DNA from: Zoroaster sp. YZ-2022
Taxonomy: Eukaryota > Echinodermata > Asteroidea > Forcipulatida > Zoroasteridae
DNA length: 64,000 nt
NCBI GenBank assembly: GCA_029582265.1
Contig: CM055822.1
Coordinates: 36,954,590 to 37,018,589 of the forward strand
Direction of reading: 5' to 3'
The translations under genes and the position numbers were made by a program. Of the stretch, positions 31,850 to 43,735 are shown piece after piece (position 1 is the stretch's first letter; each line of letters starts with the position of its first letter). Under the pieces are notes generated by a model. That model saw only the letters and a list, made by a program, of their open reading frames with translations. It made no database searches and was not told where the DNA came from.

Positions 31850-32298
31850 TTGGTGGGGACGAGTGAACCCAACAGGCCTGTGCAATATTTTTCTGCATTA
31901 AAGAATATATATTATTTTATAAGTACAATGTTATTAAGGTCCCTTTGTAATTAATTCACCAACAAATTCGAGCTCACCTTCCATGTAGGGAGTATCGGGA
32001 TCGAGACTAGGTTTAGGTTGTAAACATTTTTTGTTAACTACAACACTAATTCAAAAACAAAACCTTTCTGTATAATAATAATGTATGGGCTGTGGAGAAC
32101 TTTTTTAAAGGAATATAAATCCCAAAATTAATTTTTAGTACCGTATGCATGCTAGCTGCCGACCAGTCTGGTTGCCGCTTTTGTATAATTGGTTTTGCTA
32201 GTAAATATATGGCTTTACATTTATTTCAGTCTTATATATTAATTAGTCGAAATTTAGTCACATACGGCTCTTCATACGAGAAAAAACTGCAATGTGAA

Positions 32299-32716
32299 GA
32301 CTTCTAGTGCGACGCGACAACACTTCTAGTGCGACGCGACTACACTTCTAGTGCGACGCGACTACACTTCTAGTGCGACGCGACTACACTTCTAGTGCGA
32401 CGCGACTACACTTTTAGTGCGACGCGACTACACTTCTAGTGTGACGCGACACACTTCTAGTGCGACGCGACACACTTCTAGTGCGACGCGACTACACTTC
32501 TAGTGCGACGCGACACACTTCTAGTGCGACGCGACTACACTTCTAGTGCGACGCGACTACACTTCTAGTGCGACGCGACACACTTCTAGTGCGACGCGAC
32601 TACACTTCTAGTGCGACGCGACTACACTTCTAGTGCGACGCGACACACTTCTAGTGTGACGCGACTACACTTCTAGTGCGACGCGACAACACTTCTAATG
32701 CGACGCGACAACACTT
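32299..32716 (-). repeat. minisatellite, about 20 units (right arm)
   Basis: Units ACTTCTAGTGCGACGCGACT(AC) of 19-21 bp, inverse of the left array. It continues for about two units beyond the LINE at 33685-33725. Confidence 0.9.
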
Positions 32717-33684
32717 TCTGTAGTTAATCCTGTAACATCTGGAATACCTCAGGGATCAATCCTGGGGCCCTTACTTTTTTCATTGTACATTAATGACCTG
32801 CCAAAATGTCTTGATCACTGCAACATTGATATGTATGCAGATGATACACTTATTTATTATGGTGATAAAAACACTAGTCTCATTGAAAATAAATTGAACT
32901 CGGATCTTCTTAATTTAACAAAATGGCTGCAGGCTAACAAACTTATTTTAAATCCTCAAAAAACAGAAGTTATGCTAGTTGGTACTGCTCAAAAACTTAA
33001 AAAGAGCAATCCCCTCGAAATTTTTATTTCTGGCCAAAAATACAACAAGTTGATTCTCATAAACACCTAGGGATACTAATGGACAACAAACTAAATTTCT
33101 CTGAACATGTGAAAAAAGTCTGCAATAAATTAAGTTCTTCAATTTCTTTGCTCGCCAGAACAAGAAAATTTGTTGACCAGCCAACAGCTTTTTTATTATA
33201 TAATGCCATGGTTCTACCCCACATAGACTACTGCTGTATGGTGTGGGGTGCCAAACCCACTCTTGTCTCCAAAATTCAAAAACTCCAAAATAGAGCACTT
33301 CGCATTGTTCTTAAGCTTCCACCCATTTCACCCACCAACTTACTTTTTAGTAATCTCAATACAATGACAGTTGCCCAGCGCATTCACTTCCAACTTGCCT
33401 GCCAACTTTTGTTTGTTCCATTTTTAATCTTCCCTTTTAGTCCTATCTTTAATCAGTATGGTAGACTGGGACGGGGGTCTATTTGTGCAATTTAGTCCTT
33501 TACGTTTTATTTTGTATGTAATTGTCCATTAAGACTTTTTATTATTATTAATTCATCTGTACCTCCTGTAACAATTTTTGTATAATATTGATATATTTTT
33601 ATATTATATGAGGGCCCCAAATGATCAGCTGTGCTGGATGGGTTACCCTCGTTAAAGATGGTTTTAAATAAATAAAATTAAAAA
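32717..33684 (+). pseudogene. 5'-truncated CR1/L2-like LINE inserted in the minisatellite
   Basis: Starts inside RT motif B (GIPQGSILGPLLFSLYIND), followed by MYADDTLIYYG (catalytic YADD), WLQANKLILNPQKTE, then after a frameshift near 33060 HLGILMDNKLNFSEHV, VLPHIDYCCMVWG and LQNRALRIVLKL. It ends in an AATAAATAAAATTAAAA tail. AACACTT flanks it (32710-32716 and 33685-33691), a 7-bp target duplication. The early part of the polymerase and the endonuclease are missing. Confidence 0.85.
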
Positions 33685-33775
33685 AACACTTCTAATGCGA
33701 CGCGTGAATCCTAATGCGACGCTTACACACTCTTCTATTCTTGCAATGTGCATGTGTCCTTTTTAGAACACCATA

Positions 33776-35816
33776 GTAACCCATGAACGAAACTGGACGT
33801 TGTTCTGCTTCCATGGCTATCAAAACAGATTCAGTGCTTATTTTCTTGGTTTTAAGGGAATTAATTAACAGCACCGATGCTCTAAAACACCGATGTTCAC
33901 CGTACTTGGTACAAGTATCAATCATTCTGAAAAAAAATATGTCTGAGCCACTTTCAAGTTTGAGAAAATAATTATGTCAAAACATTCGAATTTGAATTTG
34001 AAGTTTTACTTAAATATGTTTTACTTAAATAAGTTTTACTTAAATAATCTTCATAACATTGCATTTGATAGGGCCTTTAAATATCTCAGTTGAAAGTAGT
34101 ACATATACTTCCTCTGTACAAGGAAATAGAAGTGTATAGTAGCCGATTAAAGGGACAGTATCGTCACGATCAACAGGGCGTGGAATCGGAGTGCTAGTTT
34201 TAGATTATCTCAGTGACTGAAAATAATACCCCACATGAAAAGGTCAAAATAACCGTAGCTGCTGCATAAATTGCGAGTAATCTTAACCTAGGACACCGAT
34301 TCCATGCCCTGTTGAAAGTCTGCTCTGATCGTGAAGATATTATCCCTTTTAGAAGCGAAAATGAAAACCACCCATTCAATGCATCTTTTACAGTGGTGAG
34401 AAATTCAGTGTATGCTATGAATAGCTTTGTTTTGATGGAGCGCGATTAATGCATTAGTTATCAAAGATAAAGCAAATAAACGTCAAAATAGTGTATTTAT
34501 AATTTTGCATGTACGCAACTCTTTCTATTAAACAAATGCATCATATCAACTTTTCCAGGTTATCTTAATTAATGTAAATCTTGTTTTAAAGGGCCGTGAA
34601 GCAGGTTTGTCAACATTATGTTGTACTGTTCTTTTAAGCCGACGTATATACTGTACACTGAGTTGTTGTCCAGTGTCGGATGGACAACACGCAGCTCGGG
34701 TTGAACTTATCACTCATAAGGCCAAACAAAAGGTCTCCGGATTCTAGTCTCAAAAAGATGCCATCCAGTAGTAAACTGCTTGTAAATTTAACAATTGATT
34801 CACAAAGATGAAAGCACTTTGGACAAAATAATTTCACAGGATGACTGATAAGTGGATAAAACTTTACACTAAGTACGTTTTTAGATGATATTTCGTTATT
34901 TTGATAATCTGCAGTTGTGTCTTCCCTTTATGCAACCAACTTCTGCATATTTTGTTGTGTCGTGCACGAGCAAATAGTGCATGTGCATTTAGGTTTGAAG
35001 TATTCTTTTTATCGTGGAATTTAGCGAACAAAATTTCTAAATACAAACTGGAAAGTACTGAACTTCAAAACTACAGCGCCCCTGACAAAATTATTTCTTT
35101 AGAAGATTAATGTCATCATCAGCTTAACACTAAGAAAGTTTTGGTAATTGTGGAATTACCATTTGGTAGAATTACCTTTAATCAAGTATTATAATACCTA
35201 TGTTATATTTATAGCAGGTGATATGAGTGAACCACCTTTATAGTGGCAGAGCGTTATTTGTATACTCGTATACAAATGAAATAATAACACACAAATAATA
35301 ACTCATGACAGCAAAATAAAACATCAGTGCCCGACGTGGTATTTTGAAGGTTCCTCTTTATAAGACCGAAAATCCTTTCAAGGTAAGACAGAAATATCTC
35401 CACGGAGCGTCTTTTATGCCTAATAAAACACATCTGTATTTTCTCATCTCGGCTACTGCAGAAGCTTGCTGTTCGGTTTAACCAAATCTCAAACTGACTC
35501 ACTTCAAACCACAGAGAAAGGATATCCTTTCTCTATGCTTCAAACAGTACAATATACCACAGCTCAAATGTCTAGAGCATAATATCTCTGCACATCTCCG
35601 TTCATTACACTGGTTCCCCATCACATTCAATTAAAGATTCTCTTCCTGACATACAAAACAAGAAACGGCCTCACACCAACATATCTTCACAGTCTGATCT
35701 CCTCAAAAGTCACAACCTCATCTATAGTAGGATCTCAAGTGAATTCTTCTAAGAGCAACAGGAATTGTTATGTCGATTTTACACAAAGTTTTTGGTAAAA
35801 CATAAAAAAAAAACAT
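33776..35816. other. intronic stretch with one MITE, no gene
   Basis: Contains the MITE at 34150-34352 and a lone GGCCAAACAAAAGGTCTCCG end near 34720 related to the 35817 element. Otherwise AT-rich with repeated TTTTACTTAAATA at 34004-34047. Confidence 0.45.
34150..34352 (+). mobile_element. MITE, AAAGGGACAGTATCGTCACG family
   Basis: Begins AAAGGGACAGTATCGTCACG, ends near its imperfect inverse (GATCGTGAAGATATTATCCC). A second copy in opposite orientation is at 47452-47668 and shares internal words (CCGATTCCATGCCCTGTTG). About 200 bp, no coding sequence. Confidence 0.8.
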
Positions 35817-35912
35817 ATGGCAAAAACGTCTCCGGTTTCTGATCATAGGCAGGGTTCAAAACTGGTGTCGACGCGCACGGAGACCAGAAACCGGAGACTT
35901 CTTTCGGCCTAA
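35817..35912. mobile_element. minimal MITE with ends AGTCTCCGGTTTCTGGTC
   Basis: A 96-bp element with both inverted ends (ACGTCTCCGGTTTCTGATC and GACCAGAAACCGGAGACTT) and GGC(C) at each edge. It defines the termini of the larger related repeats at 10192 and 39743. Confidence 0.75.
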
Positions 35913-36244
35913 GCATGTAGCAGTTTTTCGTTACTTTCTGAAACAGTGAGCACCTATTGTAATGACATTGTCACAGGTTAGTTTTATGATACATTTCTTG
36001 ACAGTCTCGAAATGGCTATGGAAATATATGTGAATTGAAGTATGGGCTTCATGTAACGAATTGATGGAGAAGCTACCAATGAAAGACCACTGGAGAATAT
36101 AGGGTTTACCATATATCTTAGCTTGATCACGAGACAGAACGACGGATCGAAAGAAGTTTCAGAGATGTTGCCAAATCATGTCCCATGGAATTAGCAACAC
36201 TAGGGTCAGACCTATGGATATTCACAAAACGAACTACTACTTAC

Positions 36245-36547
36245 CATGTATTTCATGTTTGAAGCCGGTGGATTCACCTGCGATCGATACTCATTGTGTT
36301 TGTCCAAGAAAACGGCGATTTCATCCGCAGTCAAATCCGACGCGCTGGCTAACCGCTTGGCACGGTGCCGGTCGCCTGACGCTCCAGCCAGTGGGCGTCC
36401 TGAATCGGCCAAAGACATTCCTGGTACGAGTATCCTTTCTCTGGTGAACGTTTCTTCTGTTGAAACAAGATAAGTGACGACTTGGAGAGTCACGAGGACT
36501 GATAAACAAACTCGAGCCATGCTGTTTAGATGTCTTTCGATTGTCAT
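36245..36547 (-). CDS. gene A exon 1: signal peptide, propeptide and start of CAP domain
   Basis: First coding exon, 101 codons, phase 0 at the donor (ATG/GTAAGT). A second in-frame ATG at 36520 gives MARVCLSVLVTLQVVTYLVS, a good signal peptide, so Met10 may be the real start. A furin-type site RHRAKR at about residues 60-65 precedes LTADEIAVFLDKHNEYR, the first helix of the CAP domain. The exon joins exon 2 in frame (KYM/VWEDTL), as in CRISP/GLIPR proteins (NMxxMxWxxxLA). The product would be secreted and probably processed. No TATA box is evident upstream. The corresponding exon of gene B must lie beyond the right edge. Confidence 0.88.
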
Positions 36548-36637
36548 CCTTCGGTGACTAAAATACTAATACCACGATATTCGAGAGTTACGGTGTATTC
36601 AATGAAACTTATTTGTCGTATCCACCGTCGAGTGCCC

Positions 36638-37558
36638 GCTTTTCAACCCTTTCACGGTAATATGCGCCATGTGTTTGAATTGACGGGGCAAAATTGTTTA
36701 TTTCGAACACTCGTTGCCGTCTGCGACCCAGCGCTCAATCTTCACGTACATTCCAGACGCGTGCGTGAAGTTCGAGCGCTGGGTCGCAGATAGACTTGAT
36801 TTCAAGTCGGAGATCGCGGTTATTTTTGTCTCCATCAGCCACGCAAAACGCCGTTTACCCCTACAGCCCACAGCCCACAGCGATCTCAGACTTGACCCTC
36901 TTGTGTTTGTAGGATATTCATGTATTCATAGCTAAAATTTACATAATAATACGGATGCTAGAGAGACGGCCAATCAGGAGGCCACAAAAACCTTGCAGGC
37001 CGCGTCTATTACTAACAGGTTACACTCGCTTAAAATTATTTCTGTAATATTCATTCGATATTAAATTTGTATAATGCTTGGTACGTAAATAGTATTTGAA
37101 ATGATAGGTAAATTTAATGAGATCTTAGAGCTGTAAAAAGCACAAAATAAAATACATAATTCCTTCTCTACAAAAAGCGTCTTACCTACAGTTTAAATGG
37201 AATCGTTGAGTACATCTCCTTCAACTGCATGTAGAAGTTTAGTTTGAATATTCATGTTATGGAAGGCTTTCCGACCAATCAGATTGTTCCGTCCACTTTT
37301 GGACTAATTCGCAATAGGGTGTGTACAAACCGACGAACAACATTCCCAAGTCTGTGATCGAAGGTTAATATCGGAGGTTAATACACAAGAGGGCGCTATT
37401 TAATGCGATACTGCACAACCGTATTGGCTTCAGACAGACAAAAAACCACGATCACAGACTTGGAACCAAGTCTAGGTCGCAGACGGCAACGAATGTTCCA
37501 AATAAACAATTTTGCCCCGGCAAAAACATGGCGCATATTACCGTGAAAGGCTATGGAT
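36638..37558. mobile_element. inverted-repeat element at the 5' flank of gene A
   Basis: 36640-36735 (CCTTTCACGGTAATATGCGC ... CGTTGCCGTCTGCGACC) recurs inverted at 37466-37552 (GGTCGCAGACGGCAACG ... GCGCATATTACCGTGAAAGG). A short local palindrome, CTGCGACCCAGCGCTC and its inverse, is at 36720-36791. It begins about 90 bp upstream of the gene A start codon, so it may overlap the promoter. No coding sequence. Confidence 0.7.
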
Positions 37559-38204
37559 TCATCACCCTTATATAGTTACAAATAAAAACCTACGAGAATT
37601 AACCCTTTCGATCCCGCGGGCTCCAAAAAGAACATTTGTTGTGATACGCTTCGATCCCGCATTACAAACAGGGCCCAATTTCATGGCACTGCTTACTGCG
37701 GAATTCTGCGCTTACGGCGCATAGAATCACACGCTTTTTATGGCGCCGTAAGCTTGTTAATACTGCCAAGTTCCTATGTATACTGACAAGTTCCTATGTA
37801 TAAATCCTGTAATTTACACTTAACATATTGTCAACTGTGCTTAATATTAATAATCTGTAATGTACTATTGTACCCATTATGGATTAAGTTGTTGCCAACA
37901 TGGAAATAAATGTGTGACATTGTATTGTCACGACGAACAGAATTCTGTGGTAAGCAGCGCCATGAATTTGAGCCCAGTCAGTCGCATATTCCGCAGACCG
38001 CGCGTAGACGACAACGCGCACACACAGACAGCACTCATTGACTGGCCATAGTGATTCCACAGACCCCCACATTACTATGGCTTTGTGGCCGTTCAGGGAA
38101 ATTCTTAACATATTGCACACCAACTCTGTAGTAGGAGATAATACATAATATTGATATACCTAGGGGTTTTTTGCCAAATAAGCTACCAATACCCCGTACC
38201 TCGT
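37559..38204. other. non-coding stretch upstream of gene A
   Basis: No gene. ACAAGTTCCTATGTATA occurs twice (about 37766-37802). Confidence 0.4.
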
Positions 38205-40228
38205 ACACTTAGCACTGTTGTTGACTCGAGTCGGTGACTCGGACTCGAGTCCGACTCGAGTCGCCAATTTTTGTGACTTGCGACTTGACTTGACTTGGAC
38301 AAAAATGACTTGAGACTTGACTTGACTTGGACAAAAATGAATTGTGACTTGACTTGACTTGAGTAAATTTGACTTGACGACATTGCAAGTCATCATGTAT
38401 TTTAGGTTGTTTTATTACATGTATTTTTCTGGTCAATCTGGCCACGGCAGCCGAATACTAGTACTTTTGTGACGGAAAAAATAAAAATGCCGTCGCGAAT
38501 CTATACGTAAAGTGTTTGCTACATGTCTAGTCTTCAACACAATCCGTCGTAGTGGAAGCTGTGGGCTATTACTGGTAAATGCATTGCTTTAACATTCAAA
38601 ATAATTTATACAAACGGCTGGAACGAGGTTATAGTGACATTGTTAATTGTATTAAGAATTTGTAAAGTGTTGAACAAATTATCGCACATTTTCCGTAACA
38701 AAACCGAATAACTATTTTGACTCAAATTGTGTTTATTATATAAGTAATCATTAAAGGGTACATGTGTTGTTTAATGTTTTACTCCGTAAAAAGGGAATTT
38801 TATAATATTTCACGAACGTAATTTTTAAATTCTCCTTACATCACCTATGCAAGTGGTAGAGTTGTCAACATAGAATCAGTAAGGCTTACATGAACAACGT
38901 TGTAATACACTGGAGTCCGTGATTTTAACAAAATGTATTGTTTGTGACAATTAACAGCTACCAAATAACTAAGAAGCAGCAATTACTAGTTTTTGGGCCG
39001 TTTACAAAATATATCTTAATGTATCTTCCAAATGTATCTTCCAAATTACCAAATTCCAAGGCCCATATAAGACAGTAAGTAAACCCCTCCGTCTTGGGGA
39101 GAAAAATGAACTGTCCCGGGTGTAACAGCTTCAACCGTCTGCAAATTTCTGTATAAATATTGAAATGAACCCCACAAAATACGTTAACCTACGCTAGATC
39201 GATAATTTTCAAATTGATGAAAAACTACCTGGTTCCCTGTTTTGTAAATGACATTTTTGAATTGTGATGCGGACACCAACAAAAACAATGACGCACTACA
39301 CAATTTGTGCAGCGTTAACGCTATACTTACGTGGATCATCGGCAGGTTTGACATATCTGTTTGTGAGTTTCTGGTCTTCAGTTGTCATTTACTTACCTCC
39401 CATCATGTTATCACTTGTTTTTCATTTATTTTATTCAATCAACAACTTATATTAATGAAGTAAAATACGTCTAAACATCTTCAATAAAGTGTCTAACGTT
39501 ACATTGTACATTGGAGCCTATACGTTTAGCATACATTTCCCTTCACACAGTTACTGCACGATACACGGTGCACGTGCGTGCGTTTGTATGGTTTTGTAGA
39601 AAATATTGCCCAGCGATTACAGTCAATTATGTATAGCCTATAAACATCAAATGACAAACACTGACTTTATTCTCGCTGCCAAGACAGGCAACATGACAAA
39701 CAGAACATTATTATAGGAAAAAATAAATAAATAAAATAAAAATTCTCCGGTTTCTGGTCTCCGCGTGCGTGGCCTCAGACCCACGTGTCGGCATTTTAAT
39801 TTTGCTTTTTTGCTATGCAAAGATGTCCAATCGCAGCCACACTTTTTCACATAGGGGTATAAACGTTTGCCTGATTTGTGAGTCCTCTCTTAGCCACCAT
39901 ACTTTGTATAGGCTAATGGGAAATTTGGTCCCCGCCTATACATGTAAAAAAAAATAAACAAAACAAAACAAACAAAAAACAAACGCGCGTCACCGCACCG
40001 ATTTTGAAACTTTGAAAGTTGACTTTGATTCGGGACGATAGGCTAAATGACTTGTGACTTGACTTGACTTGGGAAAATTTGACTTGAGACTTGACTTGAC
40101 TTGGGAAATTTGACTTGAGACTTGACTTGACTTGAGAAAATTTGACTTGAGACTTGACTTGAGAAAATTTGACTTGTGACTTGACTTGACTTGAGAAAAA
40201 ATGACTTGGTTACAACACTGACACTTAG
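38205..40228. mobile_element. 2.0-kb hAT element with ACTTG-repeat subtermini
   Basis: ACACTTAG at 38205-38212 and 40221-40228 is a perfect 8-bp target duplication. Element ends are CACTGTTGTTGAC (left) and, read inward from the right, CAGTGTTGTAACC. Subterminal arrays of GACTTGACTTG with AAAAATGACTTG spacers lie at about 38270-38386 and 40050-40206. No transposase frame remains. The interior holds AT-rich sequence and a nested TCTCCGGTTTCTGG-family repeat at 39743-39955. Confidence 0.88.
39743..39955 (+). repeat. nested TCTCCGGTTTCTGGTCTCCG-family repeat
   Basis: Close to the copy at 10192: TCTCCGGTTTCTGGTCTCCG, CACGTGTCGGCATTTTAAT, TCTCTTAGCCACCATACTTT, then GGTCCCCGCCTATACATG. Confidence 0.7.
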
Positions 40229-40921
40229 TCTCATTTGTTGACTACGCGAATTCACTAACAGCCCTTTTTTTGTCTCATGGGGATTTACACGTGAATCTCA
40301 TTGTGTGGGACAGCGCGTTTCTCACTACACATAATACATGAAACACATCTACATACCTGGCGCCCTGTCACCCCGGCTAAAAATGCTCACCTACCAATTT
40401 TATAAGCTTCATTTTGGTTGGTCGATCAAAAGTATTGGTAAAACTATACCCCCGTACCATTGACCAAACAAATTGTTCTTCTTATAAACCTCTCCGCCGC
40501 GAAGAACCTTCAGCGCAGGCCATGCCAAGTGCGTGTATACCGCGCCGTGTGGATGCACATTGCATTGTGAGTTGAGAAAGTTCTGATGCAATGACCAAAG
40601 TGCTCGAGTAAAAATGTACAATTTTTAGTAGTTTGTTGAGGTTATTTGTATTCATTGAAACAGCAAGTTGGTGTATAGATATAGCATAGAAATTTTAACA
40701 TCCACTCATAGCCGGTCGTGCTATTTAGCGTCAACAAGCTGAAAATGCACTCTTAAGCTTCCAAAAGAATAGCCTCGTATTCGGAAGGCCCTCATAAGTC
40801 GTATTATGCAAGAATTTGGGGGAATTCACATTCACAATCCCACATTAAAACGAAAATTTATCAGCAACGACTTTCGGAGAGTGGAGGCCGCCATCTTTCT
40901 TTTCTCAGCGCAATATTCATT
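40229..40921. other. non-coding stretch, no gene seen
   Basis: Probably 5' flank or terminal region of the piggyBac element; I could not identify its TTAA-flanked end. Confidence 0.35.
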
Positions 40922-42314
40922 TTGCGCATGACCCCCTGTGGCCTGTGCACATGCAGCCAAGTAGCAGTGAGATATTGCATTTACAAATGTAGGACCGAGA
41001 TTAATCCTCCTTTGCCTTGTTTTTCTGTTGCAGCCTACCTACCAAGGACGACAGAAAAGTTAGATTTCCGATTCGGTTGGGAACGACGAGACCATTACGA
41101 ATGTGGGACTGTGCATTTCACTGGAAATCCTGGCCCCACCGGCGACTTTGCCACACTGTCGGCAGTGGAGATCTTCAAGCTGTATTTTTGTCAACTCGTG
41201 TGGGATATGCTCGTCGATGAGACTAATCGCTATGCGCAGCAAACAATAGACTCAAATCCTGATCAACAGTTCTCCTGGCACCCAACCAACATTCCCGAAA
41301 TGATGGCATTTGTGGCACTTCTCATTGCTAGGGCATAAACAAATCCTTTCAATACAAGATGTACTGGTCGACGTCTGAAATTCTTCACATCCTATTCTAT
41401 CCGTCGATCATGTCCCGTAATCGGTTCAGTTCAATTCTTCGGTTCCTCCACATCTCCAATAACCAAATTCCTCGTAGAGCCTAAACGGGACAAACTTTCC
41501 AAAGTTCGGCCCTTGATAGAAGTCCTCGTCCCGAAATTTCTCAACCTGTATAACCCTGCGCAGAATCTGTCTCCAGACGAGAGTATGTTGAAATTCAAGG
41601 GACGCTTAAGTTTTGTTCAGTACATGCCGAAAAAACCTATCAAACAGGGTATTAAAGCCTTCTCCCTGAACGAGTCCAAAACAGGATACACGTGTGCTTG
41701 GAAACTGTACACAGGAGCTGACGACAGTGTTGGAGCAAATGCTTTGATCCTCAAGGCCAAGGCTAAGGCCAAGGCTTTGACCCCCAAGGCCAAGGCTTTT
41801 ACCCTCAAGCCTTAAGGCTAAGGCCAATGCTTAACCCTCAAGGCCAAGGCCAAGGCCCTCTAGTATAAAATTACTACTAATATAAAACATGTCACATCAT
41901 ATTGAATCGCTCATAGTAAGAATAAAAACTTATCTTTATTTGCAATCAAAGTATTCACGTACAAATATATGACTGAGTAGAAGTTCAGGTCTTCGTGGAT
42001 ACCTTAAATATAACCAAAAAAATGGTTTGCTTCCATACTGATGCACATTAATCTAAACCGAGTATAACAAAAGGGGATCTAAGAACGGCTGTTTTTAACT
42101 GATGTTACCTCGTTATTATGTAACATGGAAGTAATTTTATTTTCTGGCCCCACAAGTACATGTATACAGAAAATTATTATAGCTTTGTTTTGGGGGAAGC
42201 AGCAAAATGTACTATCATGGTAACAAAATGTGATGCTGTAAAAGTGAAAGTGTGTCAACACACAAATCTAGGGTGTTTTCCCTCCTCCATGGTAAAACAT
42301 GATGGTAAAACATG

Positions 42315-42358
42315 TTCGACCAGTACAGCACCATTCTCAAGAATGGTGCTGTACTGGT
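42315..42358. repeat. perfect 44-bp palindrome at the LINE 5' edge
   Basis: CGACCAGTACAGCACCATTCT, two bases, then its exact inverse. The right half is LINE coding sequence; the left half marks the 5' junction of the truncated LINE, as expected from snap-back second-strand synthesis. Confidence 0.8.
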
Positions 42359-43735
42359 CGATCTATCAGCAGCATATGACACGGTATGGCATAAAGGTCT
42401 TGCCCTAAAACTACACAAAATCATACCTGATAAAACCTTAGTAAACTTTCTCATGACAATGACCACTTACAGAAGCTTTACAATGACGGTTGGCGAAGAA
42501 ACCAGTAAAAAACGCTTCCTGAAAAACGGGGTCCCGCAGGGCTCAGTGCTCGCACCGCTTTTATTCAACATTTACACTGCTGACGTACCAACCACTGTCT
42601 CAAAGAAATACATCTACGCTGATGACATAGCACTCTTAACCTCTGCCAAAAACTTCAACAAGCTTGAAACAACAATCAGCACCGATATGGAATCTTTAAT
42701 TCGTTACTTCAAAAACTGGAGACTCCGACGTACTTAACATCACCAAAACTGTTAGCAGCTGCTTTCATTTAGCAACTAGACTGGCTAACCACAAAATCAA
42801 AGTCGTTTGCAATGGCACAACCATCCCGTATGATGATTTCCCCAAGTATCTTGGTGTTACCTTGGACAGATCTCTAACATACAAAAGTCATCTCACACAG
42901 TTCGCACAGAAAGCCAACGCTCGCAACTGTCTCATTAGACGATTAGCAGGCCTTTCCTGGGGCGCAGACTACAACATTCTTCGAACCTCATGCAATAGCT
43001 TTAGTATACTCTGTTGCAGAGTACTGTGCACCGGTATGGGCAAGGAGCACCCAGCACCAGCAAGATTGACGTAGCCCTCAACAACACCATACGCATCATC
43101 TCAGGATGTATCAGATCAACTCCCACTCAATACCTTCCAGTAGTCAGTGGAATTGCTCCTCCTGAAGTGAGACGATCGCAGCAATGCCTTGCTCTTGCGC
43201 GACGCGCCGCTGAGTGTGACTCCCATCTGCTTCATCAACTGGTGGCAAACACCAATCAAAAACCTCCACCACAATTGCGACTGCCATCAAGAAATCCTTT
43301 CCATCGACAAGCCCACAAACTGCTAGAAATTAGCACTGGATCGCAGCCAAAGACTTGGGCACTAAACACGTGGCGGAATGTGTGGCAAGAATCAGAATCC
43401 AGGACGTGGATATTTAACTACATTTCCTCACCTTCTACCAACCCACCAAGATGCAATCTACATCGCCACTGCTGGGTCAAACTCAACAGTCTATAAGAAC
43501 TGGTCATGGCCGATTTGGACATAACATGCTCCGCATGGGACTAAGTGACAACGCTAAATGTACCTGTGGTCATGATGACCAGACTGTACATCACATCGTT
43601 CATGACTGTATTATCTACAGATGTGATGGAAATTTAACTGAACTTGACCAGTCTGCATTAAACCGGATCCATAATCTAACCTTGTCATGTTAACTTTGTA
43701 TGAACCATACGATAAATAAATAAAATAAATAAAAC
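42337..43735 (+). pseudogene. 5'-truncated LINE within the hAT element
   Basis: Starts within the RT domain: NGAVLVDLSAAYDTVWH (motif A), FLKNGVPQGSVLAPLLFNIY (motif B) and YIYADDIALLT (catalytic YADD). After frameshifts near 42730 and 43060 it continues with PKYLGVTLDRSLTYKSHL and NTIRIISGCIRSTPTQYLP, and with a final zinc-like HHIVHDC region (about 43593). It ends in an AAATAAATAAAATAAATAAA tail at 43714-43735. The family looks jockey/RTE-like; the clade is uncertain. Dead copy. Confidence 0.8.

Larger units (their letters stand above)
27281..33773. mobile_element. 6.5-kb foldback element with minisatellite arms
   Basis: The termini TGGTGTTCTAAAAAGGACAC and its inverse (GTGTCCTTTTTAGAACACCA) are each flanked by TA (27279-27280 and 33774-33775). 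The left arm is about 27281-28025; the right arm is about 31850-33773, enlarged by more minisatellite units and a LINE insertion at 32717-33684. Arms share minisatellite, unique sequence (AACCTAAACCTAGTCTCGAT in the left arm; its reverse complement near 31998-32020 in the right) and inner ends near GGTTCACTCG. The 3.8-kb centre carries SINE and LINE fragments and a GC-rich block. No transposase is seen. TA flanks suggest Tc1/mariner-type mobilisation (inference). Confidence 0.7.
21893..36244 (-). other. gene A intron 1, about 14.3 kb, filled with mobile elements
   Basis: It lies between two well-supported gene A exons and holds a LINE, a mariner derivative, a 6.5-kb foldback element, SINEs and MITEs, annotated separately. 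21960-22210 aligns with the flank of gene B exon 2 (62830-63100), so that part predates the duplication. Confidence 0.75.
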
